Of a stretch of 64,000 bases of DNA, positions 1 to 11,136 are shown in pieces. The first letter of the stretch is position 1; each line of letters starts with the position of its first letter. The position numbers and the translations under genes are program-made. Origin of the DNA: Hevea brasiliensis (taxonomy: Eukaryota > Streptophyta > Magnoliopsida > Malpighiales > Euphorbiaceae); assembly GCF_030052815.1 (NCBI RefSeq), contig NC_079494.1:39418467-39482466 (forward strand), in the 5' to 3' direction. The notes beneath the pieces are model-generated. The model saw nothing but the letters and a program-made list of their open reading frames with translations. It made no database searches and was not told where the DNA came from.

Positions 1-1002
1 CAGGGACGGCGATACGTAACGCCTGCAGGTGCTTTGGTAAGTACCCTTAAATGCTAGCATTGATCGGAAAATTGTGTCATGGCCTAAGTTGTGTATGAAT
101 TAGCAACACTGTGTTCTTAAATTATTTGACTAAATTGTGTTGTTATGCGATTTGATAATTTGTGAAATGGAGTTTAAATTCTTATTGACATTCACTGTCT
201 TCTGAATTTAACTATGTTTTGATTACTGAGATTTATTGTGATATTGTGTTAAATTCCTTATGACATTCATTGTCTTGAATTTAACTATGGTTTTAAGTAT
301 CCACTATTTGAATGATTTATGAATTATGATTTAAAGTTGTATTTGGTTAATGTTGTGCACCACTGAGACATTGTCTCAGCGATAGCTTTTTATTGCTGTC
401 GCAGGTAGACATGCATGTATAAAGAGACTAGGTCGCTAGTATCTCCAATGAGAGACTTCCTGTTATAATGAGTATACCAATATTTTGTATTTTGTAATGT
501 AATGTATGTTCACTGTATGTACATATTGTTGTTGGTTTTGAGCAGTTGTAAATAAAAATTGTACATTGAAGTTGTAAAATAATTATGAGTTATTTTGGCT
601 TGTAAAAATTGTATTATATTCCTTTTATCTCAGTCTTTGAAAAATCACTGTGGATTTGAGTTGAGAAATGTATTGTGTTGAGAAATATGTTGGAGTTGAG
701 ATTTGGAAATCTATTGAAGTGCTTTTTACAGGTTTTCTGAAGAACTGTTTTATCCAAAATACAGATGGCACTCTGCCAAAATTTTTACAGAAACTCCAAA
801 TAATTCAAATGTGTTAGTTCTATCACTTCAGTTCAAAAAGGTTTTTAACACCTCTAAATAGTGCTCACCACTGTAAAAGAAGTAAGAAAAGTTTTTAAAA
901 TCCCTTGTAGTGTATTTAATGGATTATCAGTAGACAGAGTTGGTAATTCATTAGGTTTACTACGGGATCATGTTATGCCTTACAGAGGGGTAGGGTGTGA
1001 CA
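1..1002 (+). mobile_element. 3' portion of a family-A Ty3/Gypsy LTR, cut by the window start
   Basis: The sequence runs parallel to the ends of the two LTRs at 17343-20904 and 25391-28964 and stops at the same terminal GTGTGACA. The last 130 bases, with the blocks GGGTTATCAGTAGAC-like and TACGGGATCATGTTATGC, are nearly the same in all copies. The bases after the end (GTAAT, 1003-1007) are the candidate target duplication, but its partner lies outside the window. Whether this is a solo LTR or the 3' LTR of a full element cannot be told from here. Confidence 0.85.
363..402 (+). repeat. Two adjacent stem-loops inside the LTR
   Basis: CTGAGACATTGTCTCAG (363-379) is a perfect inverted repeat with 8-base arms around one base. 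It is followed at once by GCGATAGC...GCTGTCGC (379-402), which can pair with one G-U. The same pair of structures recurs at the equivalent place in most other family-A and family-B LTRs in this window, with sequence changes that often keep the first stem. The function is unknown; a role in the retroelement RNA is inferred only from its conservation. Confidence 0.7.
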
Positions 1003-3168
1003 GTAATAGAGACATAAATTGGTGCTCCGGCACACTGAGTGGCATAACTTGCTCGGCTACACTGTAGACGGGTAAGGGGTGTCACAATTTCTATAGCTAT
1101 CTAAAGCTAATGCATCCTAAGGAGTAGAATGCAACATCATTATAAATTTCATAAAAATCACATCATAATAGTAAAAAGGCAATTTGGAGCACTCACACAC
1201 TCAATACTGTTCAAACAGTACATATATGGGAGCTGATTGCCTATACCTGTGAGTGTCTCTCAAGCTGGACTTTCGCTTAATAAACCAAATGCGAGGGCCA
1301 GCGAGTGTCTCTCAAGCTGTGCCTACCCAACTTATCCATAAAGGACCCAGTCCCAGTGAGTGTCTCTCAAGCCGCGTCTACCCATCCTATCCATATCTAA
1401 TACCACACATCACACACACGCACACCATTCCAAATTACCATAAACAACAACCATGGCACTTCATCAATTAAGAATGCATTATAAAACTTGCCCATTGTTT
1501 AACTACATAGATACATATTTATAAATGATGCATGAGCATGCTTGAACATATAATAATATTGAAATTATAATTAAAATTAATATTTTACTTGCAGACTTAA
1601 ACCTAGGTCACTATGGTGGCTGGGCAAAGGAGGAAGGTTGTCTCGGCTCACCTGATAAATTTTGATGCAATTATTTAATATATTTGACTCAATATGAGTT
1701 TGAAAAAGACCAAAGACTCCCTAAGTCGTGCTGAAAATCTGACAGAGTCTCCCCTATACCTAGGACCTACCCAACCTACAAAAGGGTTTAAAATGCACTT
1801 CTATATCCACAAGTCACACATCCACAACTCAATCACATCACATGGCCCCTCCTGGGCCCACCCAAATATCAACAACCACAATTTAAAAAATTACAATTTA
1901 GTCCCTATAATTACCCTTTTTTGCAAAAACTACCCAATTGAGCTCTAAAAATTCTAAAAATTTACCCCGCGGTCCTTAGTAATATTATTAAGCTAATGCA
2001 AAAGGAATTATTTTTTTTCTAACTTACCACAAATATTTTATAAATTTTTAATCGAAATCAGGTACTAGATAATTAAGAAAAATGAGGGTTTGGGTTTACC
2101 CATGCCAATTTCGACCCTGAAAATGGTGGAGTAGCCTATACTCTCAACCCAATTCTGAAGCTTTCCTGGTAGTCTGTTTGCTCGGTCCGAAATTGCAGAC
2201 CCGAGCAACCATCGAATTTTCACGAATTGAATGTACCTACGCGAAGCCCACAACACGGGGGGTTAGTATATAATTTTTAAAAAATTTTCTAAATTCATTT
2301 AATGCTCAGAAAAACTCTGCAAAGTTTTGCGGGACCCATTGAAAAATGGTATCAAAAAAATTTGAAATGGGTATTGCCACGAAGCTCTCGACGAGTGCAG
2401 CACTCCGGTACTCTCAGATTTTTGGTGGGGTTTACGATTTTTGAGAAATCTGGCCCAAAAGTCAAAATGGGCTAAAACTTCTAGGCCAAAAGTTGGACAC
2501 ACCGCTCGATGAATTTTTATGTTCTTGGTATCTATGGAAAGCTCTCGAGATGTGGATATGTTTTGGGACAAGACCCGGTCTAATCGGTGGCCGGATCGAT
2601 CGAATTTTGGCCGGGAAGATGAAGCGTCGCGTGCATATAGGGAAGGAGTTTGGCGCGATTTTTCGGCAGCCTAGAGGCCTGCCAGCAGTTGGGGAAGGGC
2701 GAGGGTGGTTGGCGACGGCACAAGGAGGGGTGGGGGAGCAGTGGCCGTTGCGGAGGGGGAGGGAGGAAAGAGAAAATGAGGAAGAGAAAGAGAGCATTGA
2801 GATGCGCGGGAGGAAGAAGAAAAGAAGAAGAAATGGCGGGTCCGATTCAACTAGTCTAATCAGGTCCAGTTCGATTCAAGATACCCAAAATTGAATTTTT
2901 ACTCTGCCTTGGGATCGAAAACAAGGCTCAAAATTTTCAAAAAAATTCCAGAAAACTCAAAAAATTTTGTAGAGTCTAAATATATTTTTAGTTTTACCAC
3001 ATGGTCTTTAAATAAATTTTTAAAAATCATCAAAGTTTTATATTTTCAGAAAATCGAACCCGATTTCAAAAATTCGAAAAATTTCAAATAATTTTCCCAA
3101 AATTTAAATAAAATAAAATATTAATAGTTACCCATAAAATAATAAATTTAAAAATCAGGGGTGCTACA
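1003..3168 (-). mobile_element. Remnant of a different LTR (family D), reverse orientation
   Basis: The right edge at 3168 reads GGGGTGCTACA, which on the minus strand is an LTR start of the form TGTAGCACCCC. The left side is cut by the family-A LTR that ends at 1002. A second possible edge is the TGTCACA at 1080, which would make a 2.1-kb LTR ending GTGACA. However, the bases outside 1080 and 3168 do not form a matching duplication, so the exact left boundary is open. The body is non-coding. The reading frames near 2462-2894 lie in a purine-rich stretch and have no recognisable product. Confidence 0.55.
1251..1372. repeat. Three spaced copies of GAGTGTCTCTCAAGC
   Basis: Copies at 1251, 1303 and 1358 are spaced 52 and 55 bases apart inside the family-D LTR. 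The spacers differ, so this is an old short tandem array rather than a recent microsatellite. Its role is unknown. Confidence 0.75.
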
Positions 3169-3985
3169 AAAACATTCTCTTCATTCGATATGCTTTGCAT
3201 TAGATCATCCATATCTTCCCAAAACCTTTGTTTGCTCTCACTATCTAGTCCTATTTGTGGGGCATAAGCACTAACTACATTTATTGTTTCTCCTTCTAGT
3301 ACTAGCTTTACTAGCATAATTCTATCTCTTACTCTTTGCACAACTATTACAGCATCTTTCAACATCCTGTCATGATTATGCCCACACCGTTCTTATTTCT
3401 CTCCTTTCCGGTAAACCACAGTTTATACCCTGAATTACCCACTTCCTTACTTTTCTCTCCTACCCAGTTAGTCTCCTGAATGCAAGCAATATTCACCTTC
3501 TCCTTTCCAAGGTATCCACAAGCTTTATTAATTTTCCTGTAAGTGATCCAATATTCCAAGTATGAACCCTGATTCTCCTCCTATCATGTTCCTTCATAAT
3601 TAATCTCCTTCTATGATATCTTCTATTGTTCTCTATGCCTATCTAGTGTTCTATTCTACTATCTATTCTACTATCTGTTCTATGGACTAACTTCTTTACC
3701 CACACCTATCCATGATGTGGTAACCCTTGGTCATTTAACACCACACCTGGGCGCCGGCATGGCACATCACTTTCGGTGAATGCCCTACACCCTTGCATAT
3801 TTCTCACTACACCCGAGCTCCGATGTAGCGTGTTGTAAGTAGAGGACGCTCCAACGTTTATATCATTTGAATCCATATCATAAGATGTGACCAAATTTTT
3901 ACGCTGGTTGTCACCTACCGCAACCCTCCTCCATTATCCAGGCTTGGGACCGGCTAGGCATAAACTACTTAGGCAGAGTTGGAGT
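3169..3985 (-). pseudogene. 5' fragment of an RTE-type LINE with endonuclease domain
   Basis: Minus-strand frames at 3559-3359 and 3365-3175 together give the N-terminal half of an apurinic/apyrimidinic-type endonuclease. IQETNWVGEK is the catalytic-glutamate block, followed by a YKLWFTGK block, NGVGI, RVRDRI and the SAYAPQ block. Plant genes of this type are often annotated as 'craniofacial development protein 2-like' and belong to RTE-clade LINEs, whose endonuclease nicks target DNA. The frame is broken between the two halves near 3362. The non-coding leader reaches back to about 3985. The rest of the endonuclease and all of the reverse transcriptase are missing, because the sequence meets the family-D LTR at 3168. 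Confidence 0.85.
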
Positions 3986-4357
3986 AATTAATTAAAAACC
4001 TAAAAATATTTTTTAAATATGTTAATATATATTTAAATAATGAATAATTAAAATTAAATATATAAAATAAAATTTTAATTGTTATACAAAGCATAAAAAT
4101 TTAAATCTATAAAAAAAAATTTGAGAAAATAAAATTCTTAAATATTATTTAATTTTTTAATTTATTTGTGGCATTTTATTGTTGTTACTTTCACTCAATA
4201 CAAAAATTTAAAATTTTTTCTTTAAAATTAGTTAGAAAGATAAATTTAATTAATATCCGTAAATTGACTTTCAAATATATTTAAGTACAAAATATTCAAA
4301 AATATATAAAATATAATTAAAAAAATTAAATATAAAATAAAACATTAATAATAATTA
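3986..4357. other. Very AT-rich spacer, no gene
   Basis: Long A/T runs with TAAAT and TTTAAA blocks. I see no coding potential. It may be the body of the Helitron-like unit that ends at 4382, but no 5' end was found. Confidence 0.5.
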
Positions 4358-4382
4358 TGTGCAAAGCACAAGGCTCTGCTAG
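4358..4382 (+). mobile_element. Possible Helitron 3' terminus
   Basis: TGTGC-AAA-GCACA (4358-4370) is a perfect short hairpin, followed after eight bases by CTAG (4379-4382) and then T. A hairpin just upstream of a CTRR end that is followed by T is the structural signature of Helitron 3' ends. No matching TC-start 5' end and no Rep/helicase coding region are visible, so this would at most be a short non-autonomous unit. Confidence 0.35.
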
Positions 4383-4633
4383 TTTATGTATTGTGTTTTG
4401 TTCCATGATAATTTATTTAGGTAAAAAATTTCTTAAATTTACATGAATATATAATGTCCCTACTTTTATATGTCTTGATTCGTCTCAACGCAAACGTCGA
4501 CATCAACACATGCCTCGTGGCTCTAGCAATGGACTGCATTTTCTGAAACATTTCATAGTTGGGCTGAAGTTCACGCCAACAAAATCATACAAGGCTAGCT
4601 TAGAAGTGCAGACTGCAAAGGAGATATTGCATA

Positions 4634-4637
<4 letters not shown>
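4383..4637. other. Unassigned sequence
   Basis: No feature recognised. An open frame starting at 4510 runs into the microsatellite and is not similar to anything I know. Confidence 0.4.

Positions 4638-4699
<62 letters not shown>
4638..4699. repeat. (TC)n-(AT)n microsatellite
   Basis: About 20 TC units followed directly by about 11 AT units. A compound dinucleotide repeat of this length is likely to vary between individuals. Confidence 0.95.
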
Positions 4700-6052
4700 A
4701 AACATCACACATGGCTGCATTTTACCCTAATGGTTGCCTCTCTATATATATAATAGCAAATAGAGCAATTGATACCACCATAAGACTAGATGCTAGTAGA
4801 AATCTAACTGAGTATTTTTTTGTGTTAATAATTTTTTGTCCTTGGTAAAATAATTATTCAAAAGGAAGCCACCTTACAGTTACAAAACATCCATATCTCC
4901 TAAACAAGCAAAAGAAACAAGAAGATTGAGCCATCAGACACAAAATATCTTAACTTTCAAATCTTGAAATTAAGCCACATATCCAATTACTTGAAAAGAA
5001 GCAATTCTCTAAGTTGCAACGACAAAAAAACAAAGCCAATCCATATTGTCTAGCATATTTAGCAACCAGAAAATTAAAAAAAAACAAAAAAGAATAAAAT
5101 GTTCACTCAGTATTCGGTAACTTCACTTAGAATACAAAAAATGTGTCTCAATCACCACACCCAAAAGGGAAAAAAGTAGATAAATAGAGGATATAAATGC
5201 AGGTACTCACGATTAGAGGTAGAGGCGACAGTGGCAGCTGGAGTTAGAGCCAAAATCTAGTTTAACTAATGTACAAGCTTTTATCTAGAATTATTGTTAA
5301 GAGATTTTTTTTTTCCCTTTTTGCAATTATGAAATTTCTTATGATTCATGACATCATGTTTTCAACTTCTTGATCCGAGTGGTGACCAGGGGTAGGTTAT
5401 AGGTGATGGAGGGGAAAGTGGAGAGATGAGAGGAGGAGAGATAGTCACTGTACATGAAGACAAGAAGGAAGTGACTAGAGAGGGAGGGGGTTTGTGGTGA
5501 GAGAAAGCTTGAGGGAGAAATTAATTGCATGGTTATTAATTAATTTTCCTTTGATAAATGTCAAATTATTAAAGAGCTGAGAAAGAAAATATATTATTTT
5601 TTTATTTGATAAGTGTCACATCAACAAAGATAATCAAGAAACTTATTATCGAAAGTAAGAGAAAGTTTTATGTGCATCAAATTAAAGTTAGATAAGTTTT
5701 ATATTACAAATTAAAATCCAGGTATTGTACTGCTATAATGCCCCAAGTACAAATAATATCAATGAAATTTACATGTCTTTTAACTACTTGTATTAATCCC
5801 ATAATAAAAATTACAATACAAGGCTTACATATAACAACATTAACACCAAACTCTAACCCTAGGAACTCCTTAAACTAGTAAACCCTAATTCCCTTAAAAT
5901 AACTCCACTATTACAAAAAAAAAAGCATCACAGGGAATGCACCCAAGACCATGAAATAGCAGTTTTCGAATTCAAAGACATAATTAGCTATAGAAAATAA
6001 ACATAAAAAGTGAAGCTCATGGAAGTGAAAAGATTCAGAGAGGAAAAAATAC
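4700..6052. other. Unassigned AT-rich sequence
   Basis: No coding region recognised. A purine-rich block lies at 5395-5520. Sequence just left of 6053 would be intron or later exons of the LSM2 fragment, but I could not align the C-terminal half of LSM2 with confidence. A run at 5907 resembles a CACTA terminus but has no partner. Confidence 0.4.
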
Positions 6053-6334
6053 CATGTGTGACTACTTGTCTTGATCAACAACCTAAGTGTTTTTGAGCTT
6101 GATACTGAGGTATTGATTGATAAAGTGAAGTGTTCCTTTGATTGCCAAATTGCTCTTGAGCTCTATTATCACTTCCCTACCCACCAAGTTCTTGAAATAT
6201 GAAAAGAAAAATTGCCATAAATTAACCAAAACCCATGGGAAAGTGTGTGAAAAAAAAAAGTCAAGAGAATGAATTTATAAAATAATAAAGGATAGGAATC
6301 AATGAACATATACGAAAAAAAGAAAAACTACCAT
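6053..6334 (-). pseudogene. LSM2: LSM2 (U6 snRNA-associated Sm-like protein) gene fragment with intron
   Basis: LSm2 is a subunit of the nuclear LSm2-8 ring on U6 snRNA and of the cytoplasmic LSm1-7 ring in mRNA decay. On the minus strand, 6211-6053 encodes 53 codons matching the N-terminal Sm fold: FFFSYFKNLVGREV, then IELKSNLAIKGTLHF, INQYLSIKLKNT and VVDQDK. Two codons are stops (after KNT and after DQDK). The exon ends in ATG followed by GTATTT, a good splice donor. Upstream, 6334-6332 is an ATG followed by donor GTAG at the end of a leader exon, leaving a gap of about 120 bases. The expected acceptor AG is AA at 6213-6212. Because the exon-intron structure is kept, this is a genomic copy and not a processed one. 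I could not find the remaining exons. Confidence 0.85.
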
Positions 6335-6564
6335 GTTTCCCTGATCGAATCGAGGAAATGGATATAATTATAAGAGTTCTTGCTTCGAGTTTTCTTTCTA
6401 GAATATTGAGAGGCCATAGCAAGTTTGTCTCTTAGGAAGAAGTGTTTAGTAATGAAATACCTAATTTTGATCGAATTTACCAATATAACCCTTGTAATGA
6501 GCCTCCTTTTTTTTTTTTTTTGGAGAAAAGATACTAAAACAACAATTTAACTAAAACAACAATA

Positions 6565-6957
6565 TCATATTCCACATAAATCATGAGCCAACTAACCATA
6601 AAGACTTATAGGAGGATCTTATAAAAAGTAATATTCATGAGACAATGACACTGCAAATGAGGCAAGTTAGTCAACACACTCATTAGCTTTTAAATAAACA
6701 TAAGTCATGCTCACTTCCCAATTTTTATTAAGCATCTTCTTAATGGAGAGAACTGTAGACTTCAAACTCCATAGAGTAAAAACCTTACTGGATAAAATAT
6801 TCACTGCCCAAAATTATCACTTTCCAAAACTATTTTGCAATAACTCTTCCATTAAGCAAGTAGAAAGCCATCATACATAGCCAGTAACTTGGCTCTCATA
6901 ATTGAATGACATCCTATTTTCTTAGCAAATCCAACACACCATTTTGGTTATGATCTT
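6565..6957 (-). pseudogene. Decayed RNase H-like (RVT_3) domain
   Basis: Minus-strand frames, shifted several times, give a GFAKKIG-like block, then AKLLAMYDGFLLAW, KIVLESDN with the acidic ESD motif, WEVSMTYVYLKANECVD, LASFAVSLSHEYYFL and a PPISLYG tail. This order fits the plant RVT_3 family, an RNase H fold found at the C-terminus of many plant LINE-derived polyproteins. Stops interrupt every frame. It lies about 230 bases upstream of the LSM2 fragment on the same strand. It may come from a LINE or from a free-standing RVT_3 gene; no RT or zinc-binding domain is visible nearby. Confidence 0.65.
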
Positions 6958-7254
6958 AAAAAATTAGTCAAATATTATATGGATATGAAATCTAAATATG
7001 GAATAAAGTTTCACTATATCTAAATAAGCTTATTTTGAGTTTTTTTTTCTTAATTAATTCATAATTTTCATTTTAAGACAAAAAGAATCCAACACCTGAT
7101 ATTAAAAAAGACATGAAGGAGACACACTTATAAACAATAAAAAGAAAAAATACAAAAAAAAAAAACACAAAACAAGAACAATAATACAATCTAGAACCCC
7201 CAAAATAAATAAGAAGAGAAAAAAAAAGAGGGATGCACAATAGCAAATGTTAGA
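6958..7254. other. Unassigned AT-rich sequence
   Basis: A-rich runs only, with no feature recognised. Confidence 0.4.
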
Positions 7255-7511
7255 ATTAGCAGCAAAATTTTTGTAACAACATTAATTTTGCTGCCTATAA
7301 AGCTAACAAACAGCAGTAACATGAATAATTGCTGTTAATGGTAAATAAAAAATATATGGCAACAATTATTACTATCATTGAAAATTTTTTACAGCAATAA
7401 TTATTACTGCCAATAACTTTTTTTTTGTCAACAATAATTTTATTGTAAAATACTTATGGCCACAATTTTGTAGCAACAATATATGTTTGCTGGTTTTACA
7501 ACCACCGCTAG
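7255..7511 (-). mobile_element. Possible subterminal region of a CACTA-type DNA transposon
   Basis: The stretch holds many short direct and inverted copies of GCAACAAT, CAGCAAAA and AATAATTATTACTGCC-like motifs. Read on the minus strand, it opens with CACTAGCGGTGGTTGTAAAA. Repetitive subterminal motifs behind a CACTA end are typical of plant CACTA elements. The terminal bases overlap the first two bases of the Athila LTR, and no partner terminus was found, so this call is weak. Confidence 0.3.
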
Positions 7512-9058
7512 TGCACGAATCGCTAATAAGTAATAAAGTAGTGAGTGAAGTATCATTTCCACAAGGAATTTAGTTAGCAAATACCAAGCTACACAATAAT
7601 TTTGTCTGTTTAGGCTACCGAATATAGATGAAGAGTGAGTTAAATCTGTTTTGGATGCTGGAAGTAAATTTTGAATTAAACTATTTATAAAAATAATTTC
7701 AGAATTAAGATTTCACACTGCAACCTTACTATGGATTTTGATATTGTCTATTCATTCGATTAAGAATCGTTGCTTTAATGAAAATTAATCTTAAGATATC
7801 TTAGGTCCTCTCTCAAGGCACCAAGGTGTATTTTAATTAACCTAAACTCTACTTTTGTGGTGATTAAATTAATTAAAACCCTTTAAAATCTATGATTAAT
7901 TATGAAACTCCACGAAGGATTTCACCCTATCTCTAAGTTGGATTTCACCTATCCCTAGGTCAGATTTCCTAAGTTCAATATTCTAATTTTCCAACACTAA
8001 CCTTCACCTTTCAGTTCTTCAATTAGTATCTTTTATCATGTCTAGGTGGGTACCAACACATAGCATGCGTTAAGAGCACAGAATATTAAATCAAAGGGCA
8101 AAACTCAGATCTAATAAATAGAAACTTAATATTGATCCATAATAATGATCAAAAGTGCTACTCTCCTAAAACTAGAATAAAGGAATTACTCACTCATGGT
8201 GAGTTTAACAAACATAATGAAAATAAAATGAAAGAACATAAAAAGTCTGCTTAAAGAAATAGAACAAAAGAACAGAAAAGAATCTGCAGCTTTAATCTTG
8301 TGGAACTTCAGCTAAGGGTTCCTCCTTGATGCCGATGCACTATTCTTCTAAACGGCTGTGTGAAAATAGTGAAAGTGATGTTCTCTCTTCCTTCCTTTGC
8401 TTTCTGCTACTTCTATTTATATACAATGTTTAGGGTTAGGTTTTCAGAGTGCTAACAACATTAGAAGTCTCTTTTTTTTCTGTCAAAAACTAGAACTAGA
8501 GCCAAATCAGGAAACTGGTTATCGCGTGATACACGACCCATGTGTTATTACACGGCTCAGGGCCGTGTAACTTACTGGAGCTTGAATTGTTGCATCTTGT
8601 ATCGGGATAGGACTTTACATAGACCTCAGGTAGTTACACGGCCCATATACTTTTGTACTTCTAGTAAATCTTTAATCCTGGCCCAGCAGAGACTTACACG
8701 TGTCTTCATGTTTTACACAGGGCATGGTACACGGCTCGTGTACTTTAATTCTTCCTTAGCCCTGTCTTTCTCCTGGCAGCAAGTTATACGGGTCTGTGGC
8801 TTTGATTACACGACCCATGTAAAGTGTATCAGTAACACCTCTCTGTCATTTGGTCTTTCTAAGCTTTCTTCTTTACTGCTATGCCTTGGAACTTCTTTGA
8901 AACACCTGAAAATATACAGAAAACATAGAATTTAGAGCTTGACAATGGAATTTATAAAAGTTGATGAAATCAATGATTATGCATGAGATTACTTATCTAA
9001 ATGCTATGAAACACTATACAATTATACTTAAAAATATCTATATGATACATGTGTATCA
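7512..9058 (-). repeat. 3' LTR of the Athila-like element
   Basis: The right edge, TGATACATGTGTATCA (9043-9058), is a perfect palindrome and gives an LTR start of TGATACACATG on the minus strand. It abuts a GGGGG-containing polypurine tract. The left edge TGCACGAATCG gives an LTR end of CGATTCGTGCA, so the LTR has TG...CA ends and is 1547 bases long. The block at 7530-7565 (AAGTAATAAAGTAGTGAG) is one I associate with plant Athila-type LTRs. The 131-residue frame at 8540-8935 is non-coding LTR sequence. Confidence 0.7.
8520..8830. repeat. Cluster of TACACGG/CCGTGTA modules in the Athila LTR
   Basis: At least seven short modules built from TACACGG, CCCATGT and CCGTGTAA in both orientations, for example TACACGACCCATGTG at 8530 and TACACGGCTCAGGGCCGTG at 8550. 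Many are self-complementary and could fold as hairpins. The same modules recur at 29860-30240 in the spacer of the same element. Confidence 0.75.
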
Positions 9059-9077
9059 AATACCCCCAAACTCAAAC
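9059..9077 (-). other. Polypurine tract of the Athila-like element
   Basis: On the minus strand this is GTTTGAGTTTGGGGGTATT, directly before the LTR start. It would prime plus-strand DNA synthesis. It has one pyrimidine cluster, as in other Athila elements. Confidence 0.6.
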
Positions 9078-10629
9078 TTTTGCTTGTCCTCAAGCAAATT
9101 GAAAAAACTTTTTCAGAACACTTTTTTAGGGAAAAAACTCAAAAGCATAACCATCAGTTCAATATGCATATAATTGAACTCCTTTAACCTTCATACCAAA
9201 CACCCTTTTTCAAGGCATAAAGGTTTCAATAATTACCTGCTTAAAACCTCACTTCCTTTGTGGTGTTTCAACCAATTGATCCTCTATGCATGGCTATTAA
9301 TAAGTCACAAATAACCTATTTTATCAGGATTGATTTATAAAATACTCACTCACCTCAAGTTTAGCCTCTATTATGGAAATTGATGAGATTGATTTAATTC
9401 TAACTCCATAAGCATATCTCAATTTTCTATCTCCACCAATATAGTACATACTTTCAAAGGATCAAAAGGTCTTTAAAAGGGTTATAATGGGACTAAAGGG
9501 ATAATGACTTGGTTGCTAATGAAAGGTTTTTAGGGAATGCAAATATGAGGATAGCATATATGCATAAAATACCAAGTATACTAAGATTATTCTGCTTATT
9601 TTGTATGGAGAGGAGGGGCCTTTGGTTTTTTATAGTGCCAAGCACACTTTCATGATATTTATCTTGGGACTTCTTCTTCTTTGCCACTTCCTTTTATCCT
9701 CTTCCCCAAACTCATTGCTTTTGCTGGGTTGGAAAGGCAAATTTTTCTTTTATTTCAATTGCACACTTGCACTCTTTCTTAAGTTCTACATCCTCTCTCA
9801 ATTTTTGCACCTAATATACTTTTTACTTATGCGTGTAGCTTCCTCAAAAGCGTAGGTATGTGTTTAGGCTAGGGGCTAGGTAAACATGTGTGGGTAAATA
9901 AGGAAAATTATACAGGTGAAAATATAGGCTCAAGTTGGCTGCAAGGGGTATATTGTAACTAAGGGTGGCTTAAGGCTTAATGGGGCTAAATGAAAGATTG
10001 CCTTAATCATTTCTTTTTCAAACATATGCTAGGATTTCGCCTCAATAGGTCCAAGAGATGTGTTCTAGAGTTGGTGAGGCAATTTTAGGTTTGTTTGTAT
10101 TTCAAAAATTTTCTCCCGATTTTGCAAGTTCAGTGTGACAAATTAATAGCTATGAAGGGGTTTAACTAGTCTAGCTCCACTAAGGTGATTAAGTCTTTCA
10201 CATATGATGTATTAAAGCCTTTGTGCCTATCCAGATACATTCATTCCTCAATTCCATGGAGTCCAATTATTAGCTTATTAATATTTGTAGTTAAAATTCT
10301 AAGTTAAAAGCCAGTTCAAAATTTTAAAATTTACAAATTTACAAATTTTCTGAAATTTTGATACACAAGTATAATATGGATATAATTAAGCAATGCAATG
10401 ATATGCAGTGCATGAAATGCATCTATACTTCCAAACTCAAATCTGACATTGTCCTCAATGTCAACACAATATGCAAAATTAAGGTATAGCACACAAAATT
10501 AGCAAAAAGCATATTATGCATTAAAAATTTAAAGTTTGGACAAAAAACTAGAATTAGAGACCTATGATCATAAAGTAGGACTAAGGCATAAAAGTTTTAC
10601 ATGAAGGAACCTATCCTATAGTCCTAACT
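9078..10629 (-). other. 3' untranslated region of the Athila-like element
   Basis: Non-coding sequence between the env-like gene and the polypurine tract. It is AT-rich and has no domain. A second tract resembling the one at the LTR (CCAAACTCAAATCTGACA) lies near 10432. The frames at 9493-9855 are chance openings. Confidence 0.55.
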
Positions 10630-11136
10630 CTAAAAAGCCTCTGATAGGGATGATGGTCCCTCTCCATCAAGTCTCTCTATGATCATGTCAAGCTTATTGT
10701 GGGCCTCCTAGATACTGTCCTCAAGTGCTTGCATCTTGTTGTTTATGGTGGCCTCCATTCACTGAAGGTATGCAAGGATGGGGTCCGTCGGTGGTGGAGT
10801 ATAGGGAGGCACTCGTGCTGGGGACTCGTGGTAGAGTGGCTCTTGGGTTTCCTCCTGTGGCTATGAAGGTTCACCAGGGTCTACTTGTGCTTCGTCTCTC
10901 CTATGGATAACATTCCCTTTGGCATCTATTAGATAGCATGTGTTGCCGACCTTCTTCCATGTCCTTATGGATATGCAGATGGTCTGGTCAATCTTGGAGG
11001 TTCTTGGAATAGAGCACAACCTATGATAACCTGGAACGAATTTGAAGTGGAGTGCTATAGCTGTGAGTCTACTAAGCACTATGTGGCATGTCGGCTGGTG
11101 TGAGATACAACGAAGGTGTTTGCACAGGAAGAAACC
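10630..11136 (-). pseudogene. Athila env-like gene, C-terminal part
   Basis: This is the last segment of a gene cut into three by two solo LTRs. Minus-strand reading gives LSRLTAIALHFKFVPGY, then NTCYLIDAKGNVIHRRD, then a tail with MEATINNKMQALEDSI and AHNKLDMIIERLDGEG. The tail looks like the coiled-coil end seen in plant Athila ORFs, and the stop is TAG at 10632-10630. The gene lies in the envelope position downstream of integrase and resembles the ATHILA ORF-1 / plant putative transposon protein families (PF03078, PF20167). Its function in these elements is not established. A stop near 10860 and others break the frame. The best intact stretch is 72 residues (11079-10861). Confidence 0.7.

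Noticed and set aside
2462..2894. Overlapping open frames of 111 and 133 codons on both strands
   Set aside because: They lie in a purine-rich part of an LTR, have biased composition and show no recognisable domain.
4510..4848. 112-codon frame with Ser-Leu and Tyr-Ile repeats
   Set aside because: The repeats are the TC and AT microsatellite translated; the rest matches nothing I know.
5907..5925. CACTATTACAAAAAAA as a CACTA transposon end paired with 7511
   Set aside because: The sequences inside the two ends do not match beyond CACTA and no three-base target duplication is visible.
8540..8935. 131-codon open frame
   Set aside because: It lies in the Athila LTR over the TACACGG modules and has no protein similarity I recognise.
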